A stretch of DNA of 39,436 nucleotides from NCBI RefSeq assembly GCF_004359215.1, contig NC_090616.1, forward strand, positions 929,626-969,061, given 5' to 3'. The notes under the pieces were generated by a model, which saw nothing but the letters and a program-made list of their open reading frames with translations, was not told the origin of the DNA and ran no database searches. Position 1 is the stretch's first letter, and each line of letters begins with the position of its first letter. The stretch is from Bremia lactucae (lineage: Eukaryota; Oomycota; Peronosporomycetes; Peronosporales; Peronosporaceae). A program made the position numbers and the translations under genes. This document shows, in pieces, positions 18,846 to 28,693 of the stretch.

Positions 18846-19301
18846 AAAACGTCTGCAAATCTTGTTACCGCGTTCGTCAAGTTTTCCGAGACTTTTCCGA
18901 ATTTTTAAGCTTTGTGACGGCTTTAATTTTGCGAGGAAGTGTCATTAGTTTGGGCAAATCGACAATATTAAGACACAACTCGTCTTTTGTCAAACGGATA
19001 GCTTGCTGGGACCTGTCATTCGTGCTTTTTCACGACAATCTGGCCGTTTGTATTGTGCACTAATTCGTAAAAGTTGTGGCTCCCTTCTCGACGCAAATGT
19101 ACGGAAAGGACGAACAGATGATCGAATTAAAAGCTCATCATAGCGCTCGAGGGCGGCATGCTGCAGCTTAGCGCAGCGTCTCCATCTCGCAAGTGATGAT
19201 GGAAATCAACATTTCCTTTCTTTGGCAATCTATAAAATTAAATATTTTTTATTTACCTTTAACTACTCAAACTGAAAAAGGTGAAAGAGAGAGGTAACGA
19301 G
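18846..19301. repeat. Nuclease upstream spacer, unit 1
   Basis: About 450 bases are repeated before each nuclease copy (21885-22337 and 24905-25371 here, and inverted at about 30330-30780 and 33828-34278). It contains tttccgagacttttccga, an AT-rich tract before the nuclease and the catagagctcgagggc block. No gene is seen. It presumably includes the terminator of the nucleotidyltransferase and the promoter of the nuclease. Confidence 0.7.
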
Positions 19302-19405
19302 ATGCTAGCAAACGATTTTGAGAAGCGACGAAGAACGTCAAGACTTGGGACAAGTCCTGCGCCTTCCATTTTGATTTCGTCTTCGCCAGCTCTTAAAATG
19401 AAAAG

Positions 19406-20255
19406 ATGAGAAATAGAAACGTGATTTACGCGGACGACGTTCTCAAGGCAAAGCAAGCCGTACAGGCTAAGCTGGACAGTCCGATTGATAGCGCTCCGTT
19501 TGTCGATGAAGATGGAGATGCTTCGTGGGGGCCTGTTGTTGTTTGCAGGTCCACCACTTGGAACGATTTCGAGAGATGGCTGGACCTCAACGACGGACGC
19601 TTGAGACGTTGGGTTTTCGAGCCGTTTCATGATGAAAGCAAAAAGGGAAGAGTACTCATCTACAGCCTGCCATCATCGGCTCCCAGCGATGCTACAAGTG
19701 CAGTTAAAAGTTCGATCATTGGACAAATACTACATGCTGGAAATGACATTGACCTCATTAATTCTCTAAAAACGGGACAGAGAACTTGTAGGATTGGTGA
19801 TCATGGTCAAGAACCAGACGAATCTCTCACTCCTGTTGATCTAACTATTGGGGAAGAGGTGATGAGGGCTGCAGGTCATGCTCCATTTCCAAACGTCATT
19901 ATTGAAGTGGCATTCAAAAATTGTAACGGGGTGTATCGTTACATGAAATTAACACTTAAAGGTTGTTAATTAATATATTATCTAAAAGGTGGCGATTGGA
20001 ATTAAAATTTTCTCGGCTAATTTGCGTCGAGTTGCTATCTTGCACCAACGTGGACAGCCGATTGAAGAAGTGGAGTTTGGGCAGGACCGCCCAGGTCCGT
20101 TGACAATTTCGTTTCCTATCAGTGCAATATACGCTAATGCTGCTTTGCCGCCATCTTTGACTGGTCATCAAAACAATCAAATTGTTATCGACCTTATTGC
20201 CTTGCGAGGAGTGATTAACGCACAAATTTAGCTTGCGTTTAGGCTGACAACCTAA
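19406..20255 (+). pseudogene. Uma2-like PD-(D/E)XK nuclease, copy 1, disrupted
   Basis: It follows the intact copy at 25491-26324 as far as VIIEVAFKN, then enters LTR-derived sequence (19922-19990) and stops. The C-terminal part (VAIGIKIFSANLRRVAIL to VINAQI) resumes after the scar and meets another stop at 20229. The lost segment includes the Lys expected after the catalytic Glu. A possible upstream start at 19302 (LANDFEKRRRTSRLGTS) is out of frame with the rest. Confidence 0.6.
19922..19990 (-). mobile_element. 69-bp gypsy LTR 3' terminus embedded in nuclease copy 1
   Basis: It is an exact reverse complement of 14863-14931, the 3' end of the complete LTR. One edge is the native LTR end (TGTAACGGGG), and the other is an internal LTR position. 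About 70 bases of nuclease sequence present in the other copies are missing beside it. Confidence 0.9.
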
Positions 20256-21880
20256 GTTTTTGGAAAGGATGCGCGAAATGTTCTCGGATAATATGAAAAA
20301 TACACAATGGTTTCAATCGACGAATTCGAGGTTCTCGGAAGATTATGATGTCGTGTGCCCCAATACTTAGGTCGGATGCACATATAGCCGCATGTTGAAA
20401 GACTTGGAGACGCATCTAAAGCGCTGTGTCTATCGACACGTGCCGGATACGTTGGACCACGTGGTTGAAAATACTATGACGGATTTCTACTCGTACGACG
20501 TCGTTTGTCCTAATGCCCTCCTCGGGTGCAAAGAAATCTGTGTTTGTGAGATTTAGCTGCTCATTTGGCCACGTGTCTAGTCAATGGCATGTCACGGGAG
20601 AAATAGTGGGAAAAGCGATCGGAGTGGCGTCGTAATGTCATACAAGCGATGGAATTGGAGCGAGCAAGACGGATGGATGAAGACCGAAGGGCGACAAATG
20701 AGACTTTGTCGTATGGGATTTGCGACGATTGTATGAAGAGCAGACGGCAAGGATGCAAGTGATTTTACATCAAGAGATTGCAGAGTTTTATACGTATCAT
20801 AAGCGCGTGGCGCGATAGAAACGGGTATGGATGCAACAGGCTATTGTCATGGTGAGTACGGAAATTCAAGTGGTATGGAACCAATGCGTGCAAGTGGAAG
20901 GGTACGGATCGTTTGCGACGAGGTTACACGGGGAAGCAAGCGACGTGGATCTCGTCGTATTTGGCGTGACGGAAGAATTCCAGTTGACGAGTCAACAGTA
21001 CTTGCAGATCATTTGCACCACTTGGAGGCATTTGAAGATGAAAGTGCCATCATTACGAGCGTCGCTTTCATTGTTAAAAGTTGTGGTTATCGTCACACTT
21101 CATGAAAAGAGCAACAGCAAGCGCTGTGAGTTACGAGTTCCCGTGGACATTACGTTCGATCAGCCTCATGGAATTCCTCACAACGGCGTCGCAAGTGTCA
21201 CGTTTGTACAAGGCTTGACAAGCGCATTTTACGGATTACGAGAGCTTGCACTGGTTTTGAAACATTTTCTCGTCGAGCGTGGACTTAATGACCCCGTACG
21301 TCGGTGGCTTGTCATCATACGGATTGTTACTCATGGTTGTTTACGTGCCTCAAGAACAAAAGGCTTTAATCTCCACGGTTGCTAGATATCAACGCATGCA
21401 TGACGCTGGCGATGATGACGACGTTGACGACTTTCAAGCAGCACTGCCAGCTGCTCGTACGCACTGGAATTCAAGGTATGAAGCACAGCGTCTTAAGGGA
21501 GAACTCATTGCAAAGGAGATTGTGAAACAATGTGCCCGAAAGCGGCATCCGCGCGATCGAGACGTGTTGATATACCAGGTTCGGCCACTGGATCGACCAA
21601 GGACATGTAAAAAGCCTTAAATATTGGACAAGCTCTTAATGGATTCGCGCAGTCCTGTGGCAATGACTTTCGGCAGCACGAGGATCAAATTGCAGTCGTG
21701 TCGTGGGGGAACCGGCGGTCGAGACGTCTCGGGCCATGGCTTGTGCGACGTTCCCACTAAGACGCTCTCCATTGACCAGGCATTCCTCGCCCAGTGGCTG
21801 CTGTGAAATGCTCGCCATTGATGCTCATGCCATTTGTAACTCACGACGGATTGCTCATAATTCAGGACGTGCTATAGCCT
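20256..21880 (+). pseudogene. TRAF-zinc-finger / Trf4-like nucleotidyltransferase, copy 1
   Basis: The 5' part encodes two zinc fingers of TRAF type: DVVCPN...GCTYSRMLKDLETHLKRC, then DVVCPNALLGCK. In frame after a TAG at 20816-20818 comes the nucleotidyltransferase: GYGSFATRLHGEASDVDLVV, with the GS and DxD metal site; a third Asp in VPVDITFD; SAFYGLRELALVLKHFLVERG; then, after a +1 shift at 21291-21300, YVGGLSSYGLLLMVVYVPQE. The PAP-associated end is GNDFRQHEDQIAVVSWG. This is the layout of non-canonical poly(A) polymerases (Trf4/PAPD5), which oligoadenylate nuclear RNA for decay. Other stops occur in the zinc-finger part. Confidence 0.75.
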
Positions 21881-22456
21881 GCTAATAACGTTGGCAAATT
21901 TTGTTACCGCGTTCGTCAAGTTTTCCGAGACTTTTCCGACTTTTGAAGCTTTGGGATGGCTTCAATTTTGCGAGGAAGTGTCATTAGTTTGAGCAAATCG
22001 ACAATATTAAGACACAACTCGTCTTTCGTCGAACGGATAGCTTGTTGGGACCTGTCATTCGTGCTTTTTCACGACAATCTTGCCGTTTGTATTGTGCACT
22101 AATTCGTAAAAGTCGGCTCCCTTCTCGACGCAAATGTTCGGAAAAGACGAACAGATGATCAATTTAATAGCTCGTCATAGAGCTCGAGGGCGGCATGCTG
22201 CAGCTTAGCGCAGCGTTTCCATCGCGCAAGTGATGATGGAAATCAACATTTCCTTTCTTTGGCAAATTATAAAGTTAAATATTTTTTATTTACCTTAACT
22301 ACTCAAACTGAAAAAGGTGAAAGAGAGAGGTAACGAGATGCTAGCAAACGATTTTGAGAAGCGACGAAGAACGTCAAGACTTGGGACAAGTCCTCCGCCT
22401 TCCATTTCGATTTCGTCTTCGCCAGCTCTTAAAGTGAAAAGATAAGAAATAGAAAC

Positions 22457-23223
22457 GTGATTTACGCGGACGACGTTCTCAAGGCGAAGCAAGCCGTACA
22501 GGCTAAGCTGGACAGTCCGATTGATAGCGCTCCGTTTGTCGATGAAGATGGAGATGCTTCGTGGGGGCCTGTTGTTGCTTGCAGGTCCACCACTTGGAAC
22601 GATTTCGAGCGATGGCTTGACTTCAACGACGGACGCTTGAGACGTTGGGTTTTCGAGCCGTTTCATGATGGAAGCAAAAAGGGAAGAGTACTCATCTACA
22701 GCCTGCCATCATCGGCTCACAGCGATGCTACAAGTGCAGTTAAAAGTTCGATCATTGGACAAATACTACATGCTGGAAATGACATTGACCTCATTAATTG
22801 TCTAAACACGGGACAGATTACACGTAGGACTGGTGATCGTGGTCAAGAACCAGACAAATCTCTCACTCCTGTGGATCTAACTATTGGGGGAGAGGTGATG
22901 AGGGCTGCAGGTCATGCTCCATTTCCAAATGTCATTATTGAAGCGGCATTTAAAAATGAAAGTCTGACGGTACTCCGAGCCAAACTCGTGCGGTGGATGG
23001 ATCCCACATACTCGTCTGTTCAAGTGGCGATTGGAATTAAAATTTTCTCGGCAAATTTGCGTCGAGTTGCTATCTTGCACCAACGTGGACAGCCGATTGA
23101 AGAAGTGAGGTTTGGGCAGAATCGCCCAGGTCCGTTGACAATTTCGTTTCCTATCAGTGCAATATACGCTAATGCTGCTTTGCCGCCATCTTTGACTGGT
23201 CATCAAAACAATCAAATTGTTAT
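22457..23223 (+). pseudogene. Uma2-like PD-(D/E)XK nuclease, copy 2, cut by gap
   Basis: The frame is open from the first Met to the N run, covering the GRVLIYSLPSSAHSDATS motif, EPDKSLTPVDL and IIEAAFKNESLTVLRAKLVR. One change (IIEAAF instead of IIEVAF) lies beside the catalytic Glu, and the acidic residue after PD is Lys here. The missing 3' end is expected inside the gap. It is not demonstrably broken, but incomplete as printed. Confidence 0.6.
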
Positions 23224-23824
23224 NNNNNNNNNNNNNNNNNNNNNNNNNNNNNNNNNNNNNNNNNNNNNNNNNNNNNNNNNNNNNNNNNNNNNNNNNNNNN
23301 NNNNNNNNNNNNNNNNNNNNNNNNNNNNNNNNNNNNNNNNNNNNNNNNNNNNNNNNNNNNNNNNNNNNNNNNNNNNNNNNNNNNNNNNNNNNNNNNNNNN
23401 NNNNNNNNNNNNNNNNNNNNNNNNNNNNNNNNNNNNNNNNNNNNNNNNNNNNNNNNNNNNNNNNNNNNNNNNNNNNNNNNNNNNNNNNNNNNNNNNNNNN
23501 NNNNNNNNNNNNNNNNNNNNNNNNNNNNNNNNNNNNNNNNNNNNNNNNNNNNNNNNNNNNNNNNNNNNNNNNNNNNNNNNNNNNNNNNNNNNNNNNNNNN
23601 NNNNNNNNNNNNNNNNNNNNNNNNNNNNNNNNNNNNNNNNNNNNNNNNNNNNNNNNNNNNNNNNNNNNNNNNNNNNNNNNNNNNNNNNNNNNNNNNNNNN
23701 NNNNNNNNNNNNNNNNNNNNNNNNNNNNNNNNNNNNNNNNNNNNNNNNNNNNNNNNNNNNNNNNNNNNNNNNNNNNNNNNNNNNNNNNNNNNNNNNNNNN
23801 NNNNNNNNNNNNNNNNNNNNNNNN
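23224..23824. other. Assembly gap, 601 N
   Basis: The matching interval in copy 1 (20189-20791) is 603 bases and contains the end of the nuclease and the zinc-finger part of the next gene, so the gap length agrees with the repeat unit. Confidence 0.95.
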
Positions 23825-24905
23825 ACGTATCATAAGCGCGTGGCGCGATAGAAACGGGTATGGATGCAACAGGCTATTGTCATGGTGAGTACGGAAATTC
23901 AAGTGGTATGGAACCAATGCGTGCAAGTGGAAGGGTACGGATCGTTTGCGACGAGGTTACACGGGGAAGCAAGCGACGTGGATCTCGTCGTATTTGGCGT
24001 GACGGAAGAATTCCAGTTGACGAGTCAACAGTACTTGCAGATCATTTGCACCACTTGGAGGCATTTGAAGATGAAAGTGCCATCATTACGAGCGTCGCTT
24101 CCATTGTGAAAAGTTGTGGTTATCGTCACACTTCATGAAAAGAGCAACAGCAAGCGCTGTGAGTTACGAGTTCCCGTGGACATTACGTTCGATCAGCCTT
24201 ATGGAATTCCTCACAACGGCGTCGCAAGTGTCACGTTAGTACAAAGCTTGACAAGCGCATTTTACGGATTACGAGAGCTTGCACTGGTTTTGAAACATTT
24301 TCTCGTCGAGCGTGGTCTGAATGACCCCGTACGTCGGTGGCTTGTCATCATACGGATTGTTACTCATGGTTGTCTACGTGCCTCAAGAACAAAAGGCTTT
24401 AATTTCCACGGTTGCTAGATATCAACGCATGCATGACGCTGGCGATGATGACGACGTTGACGACTTTCAAGCAGCCTTGCCAGCTACTCGTACGCACTGG
24501 AATTCACGGTATGAAGCACAGCGTCTTTAGAGAGAACTCATTGCAAAGGAGATTGTGAAACAATGTGCTTGAAAGCGGCAACCCGCGCGACCGAAACGTG
24601 TTGAGATACCAGGTTCGGCCACTGGATCTGACCAAGACATGTAAAAAGCCTTAAATATTGGACAAGCTTTTGATGGATTCGCGATGTCCTGTGGCAATGA
24701 CTTTCGGCAGCACGTGGATCAAATTGCAGTCGTGTCGTGGGGGAACCGGCTGTCGAGACGTCTTGGGCCATGGCTTGTGCGACGTTCCCACTAAGACGCT
24801 CTCCATCGACCAGGCATTCCTCGCCCAGTGGCTGCTGTAAAGATTCTCGCCATTGATGCTCATGCCATTTGTAACTCACGACGGATTGCTCATAATTCAG
24901 GACGC
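23825..24905 (+). pseudogene. Trf4-like nucleotidyltransferase, copy 2 (zinc fingers in gap)
   Basis: It has the same TAG before KRVWMQQA, the same GYGSFATRLHGEASDVDLVV active site and the same extra base before YVGGLSSYGLLLMVV (24323-24332). A further frameshift lies near 24109. The domain continues to IVKQC and the LLMDF/FRQHVDQIAVVSWG segment. An extra stop follows SRYEAQRL at 24528. Confidence 0.75.
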
Positions 24906-25490
24906 GCTATAGCCTGCTAATAACGTTGGCAAATTTTGTTACCGCGTTCGCCAAGTTTTCCGAGACTTTTCCGACTTTTGAAGCTTTGTGATGGCTTTAA
25001 TTTTGCGAGGAAGTGTCATTAGTTTGAGCAAATCGACAATATTAAGACACAACTCGTCTTTCGTCGAACGGATAGCTTGTTGGGACCTGTCATTCGTGCT
25101 TTTTCACGACAATCTTGCTGTTTGTATTGTGCACTAATTTGTAAAAGTCGTGGCTCCCTTCTCGACGCAAATGTACGGAAAAGACGAACAGATGATCAAT
25201 TTAAAAGCTCGTCATAGAGCTCGAGGGCGGCATGCTGCAGCTTAGTGCAGCGTTTCCATCGCGCAAGTGATGATGGAAATCAACATTTCCTTTCTTTTGC
25301 AATCTATAAATTTAAGTATTTTTTTACCTTTAACTACTCAAACTGAAAAAGGCGAGAGAGAGAGTAACGAAATGCTAGCAAACGATTTTGAAATGCGACG
25401 AAGAACGTCAAGACTTGGGACAAGTCCTCCGCCTTCCATTTCGATTTCGTCTTCGCCAGCTCTTAAAGTGAAAAGATAAGAAATAGAAAC

Positions 25491-26324
25491 GTGATTTACG
25501 CGGACGACGTTCTCAAGGCGAAGCAAGCCGTACAGGCTAAGCTGGACAGTCCGATTGATAGCGCTCCGTTTGTCGATGAAGATGGAGATGCTTCGTGGGG
25601 GCCTGTTGTTGTTTGCAGGTCCACCACTTGGAACGATTTCGAGCGATGGCTGGACCGTAACGACGGACGCTTGAGACGTTGGGTTTTCGAGCCGTTTCAT
25701 GATGAAAGCAAAAAGGGAAGAGTACTCATCTACAGCCGGCCATCATCGGCTCACAGCGTTGCTACAAGTGCAGTTAAAAGTTCGATCATTGGACAAATAC
25801 AACATGCTGGAAATGACATTGACCTCATTAATTCTCTAAACACGGGACAGAGAACATGTAGGATTGGTGATCGTGGTCAAGAACCAGACGAATCTCTCAC
25901 TCCTGTGGATCTAACTATTGGGGGAGAGGTGATGAGGGCTTTAGGTCATGCTCCATTTCCAAACGTCATTATTGAAGTGGCATTCAAAAATGAAAGTCTG
26001 ACGGTACTCCGAGCGAAACTCGTGCGGTGGATGGATCACACATACTCGTCTGTTCAAGTGGCGATTGGAATTAAAATTTTCTCGGCAAATTTGCGTCGAG
26101 TTGCTATCTTGCACCAACGTGGACAGCCGATTGAAGAAGTGGAGTTTGGGCAGAATCGCCCAGGTCCGTTGACAATTTCGTTTCCTATCAGTGCAATATA
26201 CGCTAATGCTGCTTTGCCGCCATCTTTGACTGGTCATCAAAACAATCAAATTGTTATCGACCTTATTGCCTTGCGAGGAGTGATTAACGCACAAATTAAG
26301 CTTGCGTTTAGGCTGACAACCTAA
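25491..26324 (+). CDS. Uma2-like PD-(D/E)XK nuclease, copy 3, intact frame
   Basis: 277 residues, no stop. Around residues 50-95, WNDFERWLDRNDGRLRRWVF and GRVLIYSRPSSAHSVATSAV match the start of Uma2-type domains (an H in an LPSSxH context). EPDESLTPVDL (PD at 132-133) and FPNVIIEVAFKNESLTVLRA (Glu162, with Lys near 176) give the PD...ExK catalytic pattern. Uma2 proteins are best known from bacteria, as putative endonucleases. Here the mirrored copies start earlier with RNRN, where this copy has ATA instead of ATG. The neighbour on the left is the nucleotidyltransferase; on the right is unassigned sequence. The function is inferred only from the fold. Confidence 0.6.
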   Translation: MIYADDVLKAKQAVQAKLDSPIDSAPFVDEDGDASWGPVVVCRSTTWNDFERWLDRNDGRLRRWVFEPFHDESKKGRVLIYSRPSSAHSVATSAVKSSIIGQIQHAGNDIDLINSLNTGQRTCRIGDRGQEPDESLTPVDLTIGGEVMRALGHAPFPNVIIEVAFKNESLTVLRAKLVRWMDHTYSSVQVAIGIKIFSANLRRVAILHQRGQPIEEVEFGQNRPGPLTISFPISAIYANAALPPSLTGHQNNQIVIDLIALRGVINAQIKLAFRLTT

Positions 26325-26830
26325 GTTTTTGGACCCTTTCAATGGAGTATCGCGTTTTATTAATTACTTCAGAGACTCTTTGTAAAATATCCATTTCATT
26401 TATTAAGCTTCCTCCTTCTCATATGTACAAGTTAGAGCATTGACTTTCTTGACTTGGTGCATACAAATTTTGCCATGGCTTGCGTCTCCTTGAGGTCTAT
26501 GGATTTCATAATCCTGTTTCCATCATAAACTGAATTTTATTCTGTGCTGCAACTGATGCGATCCATTTCATCTGCTCGTCCTTTTCATTGTGTACTTCTT
26601 TGCGACTGTTTCAAAAAAAACAGTTTTTGTTCTGCAAAATCTACTCGATCTGTTTCGTGTTTTCTTCAACGACCAATTATACTTAGCCTGATTGTTTTTG
26701 GACATAATCTCCTGCGTATACGTTGATCGACAAAGGTCGTATTAAAACAACAGCAAGAGAGAATACCCTATACTTATCCAACGTTTGCGTTCAGTCATTT
26801 GTGGTCAACTGTTAGAAATAGGACGCCTGC
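26325..26830. other. Unassigned sequence in left inverted-repeat arm
   Basis: About 500 bases mirrored at 28849-29354. The minus strand has protein-like stretches in several frames (EKDEQMKWIASVAAQNKIQF, NEMDILQRVSEVINKTRYSI) separated by stops, resembling a decayed gene. The plus-strand 60-codon frame at 26544 is probably its shadow. No family recognised. Confidence 0.4.
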
Positions 26831-26834
26831 TCCT

Positions 26835-26985
26835 ATAGCAAAGGAAATTGTGAAACAATGTACCAAAAGCAACATCCGCGCGACTGAAACGTACTGTTCC
26901 AAACTTGGTTGCTGGATCGGACCAAAGGCAATAAAACAAACCGTTCTATTGTCTGTAAATACAAAAGAGCCAATGTGTTGCATTT
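26835..26985 (+). pseudogene. Short Trf4-like fragment at inner end of left arm
   Basis: PIAKEIVKQCTKSNIRATET is followed by GCWIGPKA, corresponding to the region just before the PAP-associated end of the full copies. It is mirrored at 28694-28844. It shows that a third nucleotidyltransferase copy once continued here. Confidence 0.65.
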
Positions 26986-26999
26986 AAAAGTAGGATGGA

Positions 27000-27690
27000 A
27001 ATTGTTTTACATCAAAAAATTGCAGAGTTTTATACGTATCATCAGCGCGTGGCGCGATAGATACGGGTATGGATGCAACAGGCTATTGCCATGGTGAGTA
27101 CGGAAATTCAAGTGAATGGAACCAATGCGTGGAAGGGTACGGATCGTTTGCGACGAGGTTACACGGGAAGCAAGCGATGTGGATCTTGTCGTATTTGGCG
27201 CGACAGAAGAATTTCAGTTGACGAGTCAACAGTGCGTCAAGACACTTGCAGATCATTTGCACGACTTAAAGGCATTTGTCGATGTGTGTGCTATCACACG
27301 AGCGTCGATTCCATTGTTAAAAGTCGTGGTTATCGTCACACTTCATGAAAAGAGCGACAGCAAGCGCTGTGGGCTACGAATTTCCGTGGACATTACGTTC
27401 TATCAGTGTCACGTTGGTACAAGGCTTGACAAGCGCATTTTACGGATTACGAGAGCTTGCACTGGTTTTGAAACATTTTCTCGTCGAGCGTGGACTTAAT
27501 GACCTCGTACGTCGGTGGCTTGTCATCGTACGAATTGTTCCTTATGGTTGTCTACGTGCTATAAGAACAAGGGACTATAATCTCCACGGTTAATAGACAG
27601 TAACGCATGCATGACGCTGGCGATGATGACGACGTTGACGACTTTCAAGCAGCACTGCCAGCTGCTCGTACGCACTGGAATTCACGAACG
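27000..27690 (+). pseudogene. Trf4-like nucleotidyltransferase, diverged copy 3
   Basis: It begins with the end of the zinc-finger linker (LHQKIAEFYTYHQRVAR), then TAG at the shared position, and the catalytic domain across frameshifts (EASDVDLVVFGATEEFQLTS, VVVIVTLHEKSDSKRCGLRI). A deletion removes the stretch after the third Asp. SAFYGLRELALVLKHFLVER is intact, and the shared extra base (gacctcgtacg) precedes the GG motif. It ends at THWNS, where it joins other sequence. It is the most diverged copy here. Confidence 0.7.
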
Positions 27691-27774
27691 CATTCGCATC
27701 GAACGGGCAATGCAACGGAGAAACGATCAATCGCCTGTTTGAGTTAAGACCTAGAAGCGGCCGCAACAGCACCG
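27691..27774 (+). other. Short coding-like fragment linking nucleotidyltransferase and XPD
   Basis: RIRIERAMQRRNDQ is readable, and a related GRAMQQRNDRLLVRIET lies at 36178-36228, also just before XPD sequence. It is too short to assign. Confidence 0.3.
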
Positions 27775-27930
27775 CCGTGACGGCCGTGTGTGTGCCTAAG
27801 CTCAAGACACAATATGTGCGTCCGGACAGAGAAGACGTCGATGGGCAATGCCGAACGATGACGGCGTCGTGAGTCCGCGCTCGAACGACGAAAGCTCGCG
27901 AAATAGCAGAGATTGACGATATGTCGGCGT
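27775..27930 (+). pseudogene. XPD/ERCC2 fragment
   Basis: CVPKLKTQYVRPDREDVDGQ and then ASVRARTTKAREIAEID correspond, across a frameshift, to the same XPD segment as at 14320-14470. It joins inverted E2 sequence at its 3' side, as in the other chimeras. Confidence 0.6.
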
Positions 27931-27964
27931 CACTTTTTCTGACGTCGCACTCTCGTAGAATGAG

Positions 27965-28125
27965 CATGTTGCAATCGCATCTATCATGCGTCCAACGAAT
28001 ACCCGACTGTGATTAGTCAATAATCGGCGTACCCTAAGGATTTCCTCCAGCCTCAATTTGCCATCACGCGCACTAATTGCAAGCTCCACGAGCGATATAG
28101 ACCACATTAAATTCGACCTGACCAA
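27965..28125 (-). pseudogene. DLST: E2 (DLST) remnant, internally deleted
   Basis: Only about 20 residues of the catalytic domain remain clearly (LAISARDGKLRLEEI), followed by the NHSRVF-equivalent end. The segment from the upstream spacer to the middle of the catalytic domain is gone: spacer sequence (accacattaaattcgacct) joins directly to the LVELAISA codons. Confidence 0.65.
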
Positions 28126-28693
28126 GAGCCACTACCTGTCCTAAACATGACTTGGCGTCAACTTAATCCTCCGTCACAAGAGAAGCAGCCTTGATTGGAG
28201 TTGTGGCATTTCCGACTGAATTCAAGTGGACAAATGCGCTCCTAAACGATATTTATCATCACTTATGCTACGGTGACGCTGCGCTAAGCTGCAATAGCCG
28301 TACGTTTGCTGAAATTATATCTGCCTTTTGCACGTGGTATCTCAATTCGCTCGATGCATCGTCATGCCCAACCTCGTGCCCCTCGAGCTCTATGCCAACG
28401 TTTGAATCAATTAACAAGCTCGCTTTCTCGTGCACTTGCGTGTGAGAATAAAGCAGACTTTACGGATTAGAGCGCAATACAAATGGCCACACTGCCTCGA
28501 AAAAGCACGCGTGGCTTGTTTCAGCGAACTATCCGTGCGACCAAGGAAAAGTTGTGCCTTTCAAGGCTGGCGAAATGATTGCTTGGCAGCTGCAGCAGTT
28601 GTTAAAATTGACTAGAGGCAGCTGACGACTCAGACCAAGTACTGTCCAAGCTTACGCGCTTGTCTCGGGTCTTCATGGCATATAGTGACTTTA
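28126..28693. repeat. E2-type upstream spacer, copy in centre of palindrome
   Basis: It is homologous in reverse to 12765-13100 and directly to 38130-38546 (tatgacttggcgtcaact, ttatatc...ttttgcacgtgg, cctcgtgcccctcgagctcta). Minor open frames at 28191-28445 and 28430-28615 show no domain. Confidence 0.6.

Larger units (their letters stand above)
19302..25490 (+). repeat. Tandem array of nuclease/nucleotidyltransferase units, about 3.03 kb period
   Basis: Nuclease starts lie near 19421, 22457 and 25491 in the same orientation, with zinc-finger/nucleotidyltransferase genes between them. Spacing is about 3,030 bases. Units differ by scattered substitutions and small indels, and unit 2 contains an N gap. 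Confidence 0.9.
23825..26985. repeat. Left arm of large inverted repeat
   Basis: Coordinates mirror about the point 27839.5: for example 26544 pairs with 29135, 26795 with 28884 and 25941 with 29738. From about 25490 to 26800 the arms are almost identical. Further out, across the spacer and nucleotidyltransferase, they diverge more. Confidence 0.9.

Noticed and set aside
21291..21300. Programmed +1 frameshift before the YVGG motif
   Set aside because: The base is shared by all copies, but no slippery sequence is evident, and each copy carries further stops. Amplification of a damaged ancestor is simpler.
20831..21385. Nucleotidyltransferase as a cGAS/CD-NTase immune sensor paired with an effector nuclease
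   Set aside because: The core (SFATRLHGEASDVDLVV) and the following ALVLKHFLVERG...GGLSSYGLLLMVV pattern fit Trf4/PAPD5-type poly(A) polymerases, not CD-NTases. There is no bacterial operon context. The idea of a linked pair is kept only as a finding to test.
22457..23926. Long open frames reading through the 601-N gap on both strands
   Set aside because: Their length comes from untranslatable N positions. Only the part before 23224 is supported.
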